12,000 nt of DNA from JAFLUQ01 sp964537995 (lineage in GTDB: Bacteria > Bacillota > Clostridia > UMGS1883). A program made the position numbers and the translations under genes. Shown here one piece after another: positions 4,917 to 12,000 of the stretch. The stretch spans positions 1 through 12,000 of the forward strand of contig CAZICW010000048.1 of NCBI GenBank assembly GCA_964537995.1, given 5' to 3'. The notes under the pieces are model-generated. The model did no database searches and was not told the origin of the DNA. It was given only the letters and a program-made list of their open reading frames with translations. How positions within the stretch are numbered: position 1 is the stretch's first letter; each line of letters opens with the position of its first letter.

Positions 4917-6715
4917 ATATTGATTATAACTTTCTTATCGCCGATTTTTGCCGTTATCACAGCGTCATTTTCCGAATATTCCGCTTCCGCCGGAGGAATA
5001 TTTTCCGCGGCGCCGCAATAAACTCCGCAGGCAAGAACCGTTCTTCCTCTGTGTATTTTCCCTCCCAGAGCGGGGAGCGAGGTTCGGGAATATATAAGAT
5101 TTGTGTTCGCTTCCATGGAGTTAAGCCACGCGTTTCTTTCGCCGAGGAAATTCACAATGCCGCTTGCGCAGCCGTCGAAGAAAGCAAATTCGCCGTTTTC
5201 CGTTTTTTCAGTCGATGTCACGCGTTCGCAAGGATAGGCAAACCCGCCCTCAAAGGAGTCCAGCTCACGCGCGGAATCAATTATATGAACGCGGATATGC
5301 CACGGAAGGGAGGGAATTATGTATGTTCTGATTGTAACGTCGTTCCACGGCGACCATACTGTAAGGATATAATCATCTGTAACCTCGTATTCGTCGGTTT
5401 TGCGTTTTACGCGGAAAACATTGTCGCACTCGGAAAGCGCAAGAGTATTGTCGAAGCCGCCCGCACCCGTTCCCCATTCGGACTTGGGGACGCTGAAGCC
5501 GAAAAGATTTGAATAGGCGAATTTTTCATATTTCGCGCCGCAGTGCGTGTGGCAATTGGAAAACGGGTGTCCGGCGGCGAAAAGCACGTTATGCGCTCTG
5601 TCTTTTTGAGCAATCATATGAGGATGAGACAGCTTGCGGGAGAAATTCCCCTCCGGAAGAGGAAGCTCTTCGCTTTGCCAGAAAGCGCTGTCCTCGGGAA
5701 GCGCCAGCACAAGCATTGTTTTAAGCGCCCAGTAAGGCGAGCCCGGGGCATTGTAGCCCTCGCTCATAATCAGATTCGGGTAGCCGTAGCCGATTGAAAG
5801 CGTGCCGTCGTTGTTGAATATCGGGCGGCTGAACCAATTCCTCAGATGGCGCAGTATTATCCCCTTTACAACGCCCGACGGATAGCCGTCAACTCCGGCA
5901 TAGGCATACGCGCTCCAAAACGCCGCCTGAGCAAAGCGGTAGGTCATGCTTCTGCCGTAGGGAACGGCGCTGCCGTCCTCGCCGAAGAAGCAGATAAAAT
6001 CCTCGGCAAAAAGCTTCGCGCGGGACTTGAAAAGAGCGCTTCTTTCGGGGTCGGCGGTTTCCATTTCCTTCGCGTAAATAAGCTGATAAAAATATATCGC
6101 AAAAGCCACATAGTAATCGCTGTGGGCGGGTCTTCCGTCGGCATACCAGCCGTCGCCGAGGTAAAATTCCTCAACGCGGTTCAGGGCGGCTTCGACCACC
6201 TCTTTGTTATACGGACGGCCTATTTTACGCAAGCCCAGATTCACCATGACCGCAAACAGCCGCCAGTTGCAGTCCCATGCCTTTTTCGTATTGACGAAGC
6301 TTAGCCAATTATACAGATTGTCCTTCTCTTTTTCACTCAGAGGCTCCCATATTCTGTCGGGAACCAAAATCAACGCAAGTCCCATTGCCGCCATTTCGAC
6401 AAGGAGCTGGTCGTAATCATTTACATTCCCCCAGTATTCGGGGCTTTCGGGGTCCGTGCCGGAGGCAAGTCCGCGGCGGTAAAGCTCCGCCCAGTCCTCA
6501 TTTCCGCTGTCGGTCAGGAGAGGCGCCAGCCCCCACAGCGGACGGGCAAACGCCTCCGCCTCAACGGTGGAGCTGCTGTAGCACGCCGACGTATCGCCCA
6601 CGTGCAGCCGCGCTTTTCCTTCGGAATACAACGGAATCAGCGGCGAGCAAATGTCAAGAACCGCCTTTTTAAGGTCATCACGGGTTTTTAAGGGATTGTC
6701 GTTTATCATTTTCAT
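4913..6715 (-). CDS. DUF2264 domain-containing protein
   Basis: A 600-residue protein with no signal peptide, matching the DUF2264 family (PF10022 from memory) over its length. Typical segments are PLIPLYSEGKARL (25-37), EAEAFARPLWGLAPLL (52-67), NDYDQLLVEMAAMGLAL (99-115), WDCNWRLFAVMVN (147-159), DGWYADGRPAHSDYYV (188-203) and FFGEDGSAVPYGRSMTYRF (243-261). The helix-rich N-terminal part with many Trp, Tyr and acidic residues resembles the toroid fold of polysaccharide lyases and glycoside hydrolases. The C-terminal 200 residues look beta-rich, as in such enzymes. A carbohydrate-active role is therefore plausible but not shown. The ATG at 6715 has an AGAGG site about 11 bases upstream, and a second ATG two codons later is possible. 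It begins the downstream gene run, 109 bp after a terminator; I see no clear promoter there. Confidence 0.87.
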   Translation of the reverse strand: MKMINDNPLKTRDDLKKAVLDICSPLIPLYSEGKARLHVGDTSACYSSSTVEAEAFARPLWGLAPLLTDSGNEDWAELYRRGLASGTDPESPEYWGNVNDYDQLLVEMAAMGLALILVPDRIWEPLSEKEKDNLYNWLSFVNTKKAWDCNWRLFAVMVNLGLRKIGRPYNKEVVEAALNRVEEFYLGDGWYADGRPAHSDYYVAFAIYFYQLIYAKEMETADPERSALFKSRAKLFAEDFICFFGEDGSAVPYGRSMTYRFAQAAFWSAYAYAGVDGYPSGVVKGIILRHLRNWFSRPIFNNDGTLSIGYGYPNLIMSEGYNAPGSPYWALKTMLVLALPEDSAFWQSEELPLPEGNFSRKLSHPHMIAQKDRAHNVLFAAGHPFSNCHTHCGAKYEKFAYSNLFGFSVPKSEWGTGAGGFDNTLALSECDNVFRVKRKTDEYEVTDDYILTVWSPWNDVTIRTYIIPSLPWHIRVHIIDSARELDSFEGGFAYPCERVTSTEKTENGEFAFFDGCASGIVNFLGERNAWLNSMEANTNLIYSRTSLPALGGKIHRGRTVLACGVYCGAAENIPPAEAEYSENDAVITAKIGDKKVIINI

Positions 6716-6823
6716 ATCGGAAGCAACCTCTTTCTTTTTTCAAAATATGAAGTTATTCACGCCGGTTTCGCACCGTGCGGCCGCGTAACGGCAAAGCGGA
6801 CTAAAAAACAGCGTAAGCGTCGG

Positions 6824-6858
6824 AAAAATTGCGCAAGCCGGCGCTTCGCGCAATTTTT
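6824..6858 (-). terminator. Intrinsic terminator after the gtrA-like gene
   Basis: Two arms (6824-6838 and 6843-6858) pair over 15 bp with one bulged base around a CGGC loop, with A and T runs at the outer ends. It starts 10 bp after the GtrA-family stop codon and separates the secA-led operon from the DUF2264-led one. The 108 bp beyond it, up to the DUF2264 start, show no clear promoter. Confidence 0.8.
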
Positions 6859-6868
6859 ACAGCCCCTT

Positions 6869-7351
6869 TTAATATTTGCTTGTGTCCTTCCATATCACAA
6901 AGCGTTTAAATATCAGCACCGTAATGAAAGCGAACACGTTTGAGCCGATTTTCGCAATCAGCGCGACTGCCGCGTCCCAAAGCTCCCCGCTGAGCGGAAT
7001 AAGCTCCAGTCCGAGCAAAATCAGCTTCGCCGACACCAACACAACAAGCAAATTTGCCGCGCAGGAAACCGCAAACAGCGTTACGTCGCGGCTGTGCTTG
7101 GTTTCGGGGCTTCTGAAAACCCAGTATTTGGATATAAAATAGTTAAAAACGTAGCTTGCCAAATTGCTGACCACAATTGCGCAAAGCCGATATTGCGGCT
7201 CCAGCCACAGCAGAAAAAAATATACCGCAAGCTCCAGCACGAAAGTCATTGTGCCGCCTGCGGCATAACGCGCGAACCATGCCGGACTGTATCCGTGCTT
7301 TTCCTTAAAGCGGAGCGCCCAAGCCCGTATTTTTTCTTTAAAACTATTCAT
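6869..7351 (-). CDS. GtrA-family membrane protein
   Basis: A 160-residue integral membrane protein with four predicted helices (about 30-50, 56-74, 89-112, 128-149) and a basic cytoplasmic N-terminus. The family hallmark FNYFISKYWVFR (69-80) follows helix 2, and the last helix ends in FKRFVIWK. GtrA-like proteins are thought to move or retain lipid-linked sugars for glycosylation of cell-surface polymers. The name comes from O-antigen glucosylation genes, where it acts with a glycosyltransferase; none is next to it here. It is full length. The ATG overlaps the end of the upstream gene by 8 bp and has a GAGGG site a few bases before it, so the two are probably translated together. Confidence 0.9.
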   Translation of the reverse strand: MNSFKEKIRAWALRFKEKHGYSPAWFARYAAGGTMTFVLELAVYFFLLWLEPQYRLCAIVVSNLASYVFNYFISKYWVFRSPETKHSRDVTLFAVSCAANLLVVLVSAKLILLGLELIPLSGELWDAAVALIAKIGSNVFAFITVLIFKRFVIWKDTSKY

Positions 7352-7961
7352 TCAGCAGCCCTCTGCTCACAAGCACAAGAGCCTGCTCCAAGGTGCAAGG
7401 CAAATCCAGACCGAGAGCAGTATTGTCAATTCCGACAACCGTTCCGCGCATAAGCGCACAGCCGACGGCGGCTTTACTGTCGCCGACGGCGTCAATGTCG
7501 GAATAGCTGTGAACCGAATCGACGTATTGTGAAAAACTTTCCGCGTCCTCGGCGCTATAGCCGTAAAGAAGCTTTTCGGCGGAATAAACAAGGCAGAGCG
7601 CGTCAAGCCTTGTGAGTTCCTTTTTCGGGACAAATTCGGTTTCGCTTTCTCCCTCGGCCAGACCAAGACCGTATGCCGTAAGCAGCAGAGGGTCGGTCAG
7701 GTCGGAAAAGGAATTTGAAACGGAAATTTCAAAGCTTCCGCCTTCCATAAGATATGCCGTCATCAGAATTTTAACCATATCCGCCTTTGTCACCGGCGCG
7801 GAAAAATCCGCCGTGTCCGACGAATCGCAGTAGGATCGGAGCAAATCGGAGTTTATTTCCGCCGCCGCCCATTGCGACGGCGAGCTTGTTTGCGCGGACG
7901 CCGCGACGGAAAAGAGCGTGACCGCCGCAACAAAAAATGAAAGCACCGCGGTATTTTTCAT
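7344..7961 (-). CDS. Secreted protein with degenerate S-layer-homology-like repeats
   Basis: A 205-residue protein with a clear Sec signal peptide: MKNT, a hydrophobic core (about 5-21) and probable cleavage after ASA near residue 23. The mature part is short and reads like divergent SLH modules: PSQWAAAEINSDLLRSYC (28-45), APVTKADMVKILMTAYLM (55-72), NSFSDL then LLLTAYGLGLAEG (83-105), KKELTRLDALCLVYSAEKLL (113-132), YSDIDAV (153-159) and the final CTLEQALVLVSRGL. SLH domains bind pyruvylated secondary cell wall polymer, but the core TRAE-type motif is altered here, so binding is uncertain. An ATG 12 bases earlier is in another frame; GGAG lies upstream of the chosen start. It begins 35 bp after prfB and overlaps the GtrA-like gene. 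Confidence 0.75.
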   Translation of the reverse strand: MKNTAVLSFFVAAVTLFSVAASAQTSSPSQWAAAEINSDLLRSYCDSSDTADFSAPVTKADMVKILMTAYLMEGGSFEISVSNSFSDLTDPLLLTAYGLGLAEGESETEFVPKKELTRLDALCLVYSAEKLLYGYSAEDAESFSQYVDSVHSYSDIDAVGDSKAAVGCALMRGTVVGIDNTALGLDLPCTLEQALVLVSRGLLNE

Positions 7962-7996
7962 AGGTTTTCATCTCCGTTTTTCCAAGATTGTTTAGG

Positions 7997-9121
7997 TTAT
8001 TTCAGCTCAAGCTGACCGAGACTTGCCTTGCGCAGATATTCGTTTATAAAGCCGTCCAAATCTCCGTCCATGACCGCGTTTATGTTGCCTACCTCATAGC
8101 CGGTGCGGTGATCCTTGACCATTGTATAGGGGTGGAAAACATAGGAGCGTATCTGGCTGCCCCAAGCGATTTCCTTTTGAACGCCCTTTATATCCTCAAT
8201 CTTTTCTTTATGCTCGGCTTCGGCAATCTCCATAAGCTTTGCTTTCAGCATTTTCATGGCCGTATCCTTATTCTGGAACTGGCTGCGCTCATTTTGGCAC
8301 GAAACGACAACGCCTGTGGGAATATGGGTTATGCGAATGGCGGAGCTGGTTTTGTTTACGTGCTGACCGCCCGCGCCGCTGCTGCGGTAGGTGTCAATCT
8401 TAAGGTCGTCGGGATTTATGTTTATTTCAATGTCGTCCTCAATATCCGGCATGACCTCGACCGACGCGAACGACGTATGTCTTCTTCCCGCGGCGTCAAA
8501 GGGAGAAATGCGCACAAGGCGGTGTACACCCTTTTCGCATTTACAGTAGCCATAGGCGTTAAGCCCTTCGATCAGTATCGTTATGCTCTTTATGCCCGCC
8601 TCGTCGCCGGCGAGAAAATCAAGGGTCGAAACCGTAAAGCCGCGCCGCTCCGCCCACATCTGATACATTCTGTACAGCATTTGGCACCAATCCTGCGCCT
8701 CCGTGCCGCCCGCACCGGCGTGAAGCGTGACAATGGCGTTACTTTTGTCATATGGGCCGGAAAGCAGTGTTTCGAGCTTCATTTCCTCAAAGGTCTTTCG
8801 GAGATCGTCACAGCCCGATTTTATTTCGTCAAGGACGCTTTCGTCCTCCTCGGCTATGGCAAGCTCCACAAGGGTTGACAAATCGTCCCATGAGGAACGC
8901 ATATTTTCATAGCGCTTTATTTTTGCGCCGAGCTGCTTTATCTTTTGGAGTGTCTTTTGGCTTTTGTCGGTGTCGGAGTAAAAATCCGGCTCAAGAGTCT
9001 TTTTTTCCAATTCCGCAGCTTCTTTTTTCGCGCCGTCAATGTCAAGGGCGGAGCCAAGCTCGTCTATGGGTTCCTTCATTGCCGACAGGGACTGCCTGTA
9101 CTGCTCATATTCGACAATCAT
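7997..9121 (-). CDS. prfB: Peptide chain release factor 2, without frameshift
   Basis: A 374-residue class I release factor that recognises UGA and UAA in the ribosomal A site and triggers peptide release. The N-terminal helical domain covers about 1-120. The codon-recognition tripeptide SPF is at 206-208 in RISPFDAAGRR, which assigns it to RF2 rather than RF1. The catalytic GGQ is at 251-253 in SSGAGGQHVNK. Most bacterial prfB genes need a +1 shift at CTT TGA C near codon 25. Here the same place (codons 26-27, at 9041-9046) reads CTT GAC in a single open frame, so RF2-dependent autoregulation is absent. The ATG overlaps the secA stop as ATGA, with AGGAGG 10 bases upstream inside secA, so the two are co-transcribed and probably coupled. 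Confidence 0.97.
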   Translation of the reverse strand: MIVEYEQYRQSLSAMKEPIDELGSALDIDGAKKEAAELEKKTLEPDFYSDTDKSQKTLQKIKQLGAKIKRYENMRSSWDDLSTLVELAIAEEDESVLDEIKSGCDDLRKTFEEMKLETLLSGPYDKSNAIVTLHAGAGGTEAQDWCQMLYRMYQMWAERRGFTVSTLDFLAGDEAGIKSITILIEGLNAYGYCKCEKGVHRLVRISPFDAAGRRHTSFASVEVMPDIEDDIEININPDDLKIDTYRSSGAGGQHVNKTSSAIRITHIPTGVVVSCQNERSQFQNKDTAMKMLKAKLMEIAEAEHKEKIEDIKGVQKEIAWGSQIRSYVFHPYTMVKDHRTGYEVGNINAVMDGDLDGFINEYLRKASLGQLELK

Positions 9122-11871
9122 TTATTCGCTTCCTCCTCGTCCTTCGCCATGCAGCAGTTTTTATATTTCTTTCCGCTTCCGCAGGGACAGGGGTCGTTTC
9201 TGCCGACTTTGACGGTTTTGCGGACGGCGGGAGCCTTGCGTACGGGAGCGTCGTCGCCGTGACTGGCGAGCGTCGGCTTTGCAACCTGAACGCGCTGTAT
9301 CTGCTGTACTCTCGGCTTAACGTTCATGATATACTTAACGGTGTCCTCACGGATTGCCGCTATCATTTCCTCAAACATATCAAAGCCGATAAACTTGTAC
9401 TCGTCAACGGGATTATGCTGACCGTAGGCGCGCAGATTTATGCCGTTCTTGAGCTGATCCATGTCGTCAATGTGATCCATCCAATGGCTGTCAACAGCGC
9501 GCAGCAGAATTACACGTTCCACCTCGCGCATATTTGCGCCGAAAAGCTTTTCCTGCGCGGCGTAGCGTTCGTCGGCAAGGCGGTGGAGGTCGTTTATAAC
9601 CGTATCCTTGCTGATTTCGTTGAACTGCTCGCGGCTGTAGTGCAGCGCGCCCTTTTCGACAAACAGCTTTTCAACATATTCGTAAAGCCCTCCGAGATCC
9701 CAGTCGTCGGGGTAAGGAGCGTTGCAATAGGTGTCGGCGGCGGAATTTATGATTTCGTCAATCATAGAATGAATGGTTTCGCGTAAATCCTCGCCGTCAA
9801 TAACCATTTTTCTCTGACCGTAAATGATTTCTCTTTGTTTGTTCATAACGTCGTCGTACTGGAGGACGTATTTTCTTATGCTGAAGTTTTTGCCTTCAAC
9901 CTTCTTTTGGGCGTTTTCGATTGCGGACGTCAGGATTTTCTGCTCTATCGGTTCATCGTCCGGCAGTCCCATCGAATTTACCATTTTCTCAATTTTTTCT
10001 CCGCCGAAGAGACGCATAAGGTCGTCGTCGAGAGCGATGAAAAATATGCTTTTCCCGGGGTCGCCCTGACGGCCGCTTCTGCCGCGAAGCTGATTGTCTA
10101 TACGACGGGCCTCGTGACGTTCCGTGCCGATGATGTAAAGTCCCCCCAAAGCGCGCACCTCGTCGGCTTCGGCGGAAATTTCGTCGGTAAAGCTTCGGAA
10201 AAGCTCCGAGTAGGTTTTGCGGGCTTCAAGAATTTCCTCGTTGTCGGTTTCGGCAAAGCCCGTCGCTTCGGTAATGATGTCCTCCGTATAGCCGCGGCGG
10301 AGCATTTCGTTTTTCGCAAGATATTCCGCGTTGCCGCCGAGGGAAATATCGGTTCCGCGTCCCGCCATATTGGTAGCAATCGTAACGGCGCCCTTTTTGC
10401 CCGCCTGAGCGATTATCTGGGCTTCCTTTTCGTGCTGCTTCGCGTTCAGAACCTGATGCTTTATCCCTTTTGCCTTGAGCATACGGCTGAGAATTTCCGA
10501 TTTGTCAATCGAAACCGTACCCACAAGCACAGGCTGCCCCGTGGCGTGAGCCGCGGCGATTTCTTCGATTACGGCATTATATTTCGCCTGCACGTTTTTA
10601 TATACTCTATCGTTTTGGTCTATTCTGATGACAGGGCGGTTTGTCGGAATTTCAACAACGTCAAGCCCGTAAATTCCGCGAAATTCCTCTTCCTCGGTTT
10701 TCGCCGTACCCGTCATGCCGCTGAGCTTTTCGTAAAGGCGGAAATAGTTTTGGAAAGTTATGGAGGCGAGGGTTTTATTTTCGCGGGCAACCTCAACGCC
10801 TTCTTTTGCCTCGATTGCCTGATGAAGTCCGTCGCTGTAGCGGCGGCCTATCATTATACGGCCCGTAAATTCATCGACAATCAGGACTTCGCCGTCCTTG
10901 ACGACGTAGTCAACGTCGCGCTTCATGATTCCGTGAGCGCGGAGCGCCTGATTGATATGGTGGTTCAGCTTCATGTTTTCGGGGTCGGACAGATTTTCGA
11001 TGTTAAAGGCGGACTCCGCCTTTTTCACTCCCCTTGCGGTGAGATTGACGGTACGGGCTTTTTCGTCGATGATATAATCGCCGTCAATTTCTTCGTCCTC
11101 TTCCTCTTTATCGTCGGTTTCCTTAACCTTTATCGGCTTCAGATACTTGACAAAGCGGTCAACAACGCCGTAAAGCTGATTTGATTCTTCTCCCGCGCCG
11201 CTTATTATAAGCGGTGTGCGCGCTTCGTCGATCAATATGGAGTCCACCTCGTCCACAATCGCGAAAACGTGTCCGCGCTGAACCATGTTTTCTTTATATA
11301 TAACCATATTGTCGCGCAGATAATCAAAGCCGAATTCATTGTTTGTTCCGTAGGTTATATCGGCGGCGTACGCTTTCTTTTTTTCCTTGGAATCCATGCG
11401 GCTTATATTCAGCCCGACCGTAAGTCCGAGGAAGCGGTACAGCTTTCCCATCCATTCGCTGTCGCGCTTGGCAAGGTAGTCGTTCACGGTTACGATATGC
11501 ACGCCCTTTCCGGTGAGCGCGTTAAGATAAGCCGGAAGAGTTTCCACCAGCGTTTTGCCTTCGCCGGTTTTCATCTCGGCAATTCTGCCCTGATGCAGCA
11601 CAATTCCGCCTATTACCTGTACGCGGAAGTGCTTCATTCCCAGAACGCGCCATGCGGCTTCGCGTACCGCGGCAAACGCTTCGGGCAAAATATCGTCAAG
11701 GGTTTCTCCGTTTGCGAGGCGGGTCTTAAAGACGTCCGTCTTGGCGCGCAGCTCCTCATCGCTCAGCGCCTCATACTCCTTTTCGAGCGCCATGACCTTG
11801 TCCGCAATCGGATCGATTTTTTTCAGCTCCCGCTGAGAATAGGTTCCGAATATTTTATTTATAAGTCCCAT
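9118..11871 (-). CDS. secA: Preprotein translocase ATPase SecA
   Basis: A 917-residue motor that drives unfolded secretory proteins through the SecYEG channel at the membrane. From the N-terminus: DEAD-type nucleotide-binding fold with Walker A MKTGEGKT (100-107) and DEVD (207-210), a preprotein cross-linking domain with an unusually acidic stretch (about 251-263), the second nucleotide-binding fold including GRGTDI and GRSGRQGDPG, the helical scaffold and wing, and a zinc tail RNDPCPCGSGKKYKNCC for SecB or ribosome contacts. I start at the second ATG (11871), which has GAGGA 9 bases upstream and gives the usual MGLINKIF; the ATG at 11880 abuts that site directly. A sigma-A promoter lies 43 bp upstream of the start. 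It leads the operon with prfB, a common pairing in Bacillota. Confidence 0.98.
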   Translation of the reverse strand: MGLINKIFGTYSQRELKKIDPIADKVMALEKEYEALSDEELRAKTDVFKTRLANGETLDDILPEAFAAVREAAWRVLGMKHFRVQVIGGIVLHQGRIAEMKTGEGKTLVETLPAYLNALTGKGVHIVTVNDYLAKRDSEWMGKLYRFLGLTVGLNISRMDSKEKKKAYAADITYGTNNEFGFDYLRDNMVIYKENMVQRGHVFAIVDEVDSILIDEARTPLIISGAGEESNQLYGVVDRFVKYLKPIKVKETDDKEEEDEEIDGDYIIDEKARTVNLTARGVKKAESAFNIENLSDPENMKLNHHINQALRAHGIMKRDVDYVVKDGEVLIVDEFTGRIMIGRRYSDGLHQAIEAKEGVEVARENKTLASITFQNYFRLYEKLSGMTGTAKTEEEEFRGIYGLDVVEIPTNRPVIRIDQNDRVYKNVQAKYNAVIEEIAAAHATGQPVLVGTVSIDKSEILSRMLKAKGIKHQVLNAKQHEKEAQIIAQAGKKGAVTIATNMAGRGTDISLGGNAEYLAKNEMLRRGYTEDIITEATGFAETDNEEILEARKTYSELFRSFTDEISAEADEVRALGGLYIIGTERHEARRIDNQLRGRSGRQGDPGKSIFFIALDDDLMRLFGGEKIEKMVNSMGLPDDEPIEQKILTSAIENAQKKVEGKNFSIRKYVLQYDDVMNKQREIIYGQRKMVIDGEDLRETIHSMIDEIINSAADTYCNAPYPDDWDLGGLYEYVEKLFVEKGALHYSREQFNEISKDTVINDLHRLADERYAAQEKLFGANMREVERVILLRAVDSHWMDHIDDMDQLKNGINLRAYGQHNPVDEYKFIGFDMFEEMIAAIREDTVKYIMNVKPRVQQIQRVQVAKPTLASHGDDAPVRKAPAVRKTVKVGRNDPCPCGSGKKYKNCCMAKDEEEANK

Positions 11872-11880
11872 TGTTCTCAT

Positions 11881-11885
11881 TCCTC
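11881..11885 (-). promoter_or_regulatory. Ribosome binding site that decides the secA start
   Basis: GAGGA on the minus strand lies directly against the ATG at 11880 but 9 bases before the ATG at 11871. Only the second spacing suits initiation, so the shorter SecA is favoured. Confidence 0.7.
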
Positions 11886-11913
11886 ATACTGTTTAAAATG
11901 CTTAGCAAAATAT

Positions 11914-11942
11914 ATTTTACCACCTTTTTCAATTGCTGTCAA
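11914..11942 (-). promoter_or_regulatory. Sigma-A promoter of the secA-prfB operon
   Basis: A perfect TTGACA (11937-11942 on the minus strand) and TAAAAT (11914-11919) are exactly 17 bp apart. Transcription should start near 11907, giving a leader of about 36 bases. No other promoter of similar quality is seen before prfB, the SLH-like gene or the GtrA-like gene, so this one probably serves all four. Bases 11943-12000 hold nothing else I can support. Confidence 0.85.
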
Positions 11943-12000
11943 CCGAAAATAAATATTTTTATCCGTCGGAAAATCAGGCAGGCAAAAAATATCCGCTTCG

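Noticed and set aside
6716..6823. Promoter for the DUF2264 gene
   Set aside because: No -35/-10 pair with acceptable match and spacing was found; the region is GC-rich in its middle and gives only isolated partial boxes.
7988..9786. Large plus-strand open frames opposite prfB and the secA end
   Set aside because: They are shadows of prfB and secA, which have full catalytic motifs and matching start signals on the other strand.
9835..11184. Long open frame on the plus strand (449 codons) opposite secA
   Set aside because: It lies fully antisense to the unmistakable secA gene, has no ribosome binding site, and its low-complexity translation mirrors SecA codon use.
11872..11880. secA starting at the ATG at 11880
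   Set aside because: The GAGGA site directly abuts that ATG, leaving no spacing; the ATG at 11871 has ideal spacing and the family-typical N-terminus.

Overview
This window looks like chromosomal DNA of a Bacillota bacterium, most likely a Clostridia-type anaerobe. The evidence is the secA-prfB gene pair, Gram-positive-style ribosome binding sites, a SecA with a C-terminal zinc-binding tail, VanZ and GtrA membrane proteins, an S-layer-homology-like protein and a Tn916-type integrase. The placement is inferred from gene content; no rRNA or tRNA gene is visible. All genes I accept lie on the minus strand, so transcription runs from high to low coordinates.

Right part (about 11940 to 6824): a clear sigma-A promoter at 11914-11942 starts a tightly packed run of secA (preprotein translocase ATPase), prfB (release factor 2, read in one frame without the usual programmed frameshift), a secreted protein with degenerate S-layer-homology-like repeats, and a GtrA-family membrane protein. 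A strong hairpin terminator at 6824-6858 closes it. Middle part (6715 to 1838): a DUF2264 protein is translationally coupled (ATGA overlap) to an unrecognised exported or anchored protein. A VanZ-family membrane protein, a HAD-family hydrolase and an archaeal/fungal-type aspartate-semialdehyde dehydrogenase (asd) follow. The best-placed start of the VanZ gene is a rare ATT codon. A hairpin terminator at 1513-1550 ends this run about 290 bases past asd.

Left part (1 to about 1440) is the most interesting. A tyrosine recombinase gene (101-1198) sits between two 28-bp sites in opposite orientation (6-33 and 1398-1425). Each has 11-bp inverted arms around a 6-bp asymmetric spacer, the 11-6-11 geometry of a tyrosine-recombinase crossover site. 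Just inside the right-hand site is a near-consensus promoter with an extended -10, pointing outward across the site. The right-hand site is a perfect hairpin followed by six T's, so it should act as a terminator for that promoter. The left-hand site has a damaged hairpin and no T tract. I infer a self-encoded invertible switch: as sequenced, the outward promoter fires into a terminator (OFF). After inversion it would fire leftward through a leaky site into whatever lies left of the window (ON). The left flank is not in view, so the controlled gene is unknown. A minimal excisable one-gene element is the main alternative.
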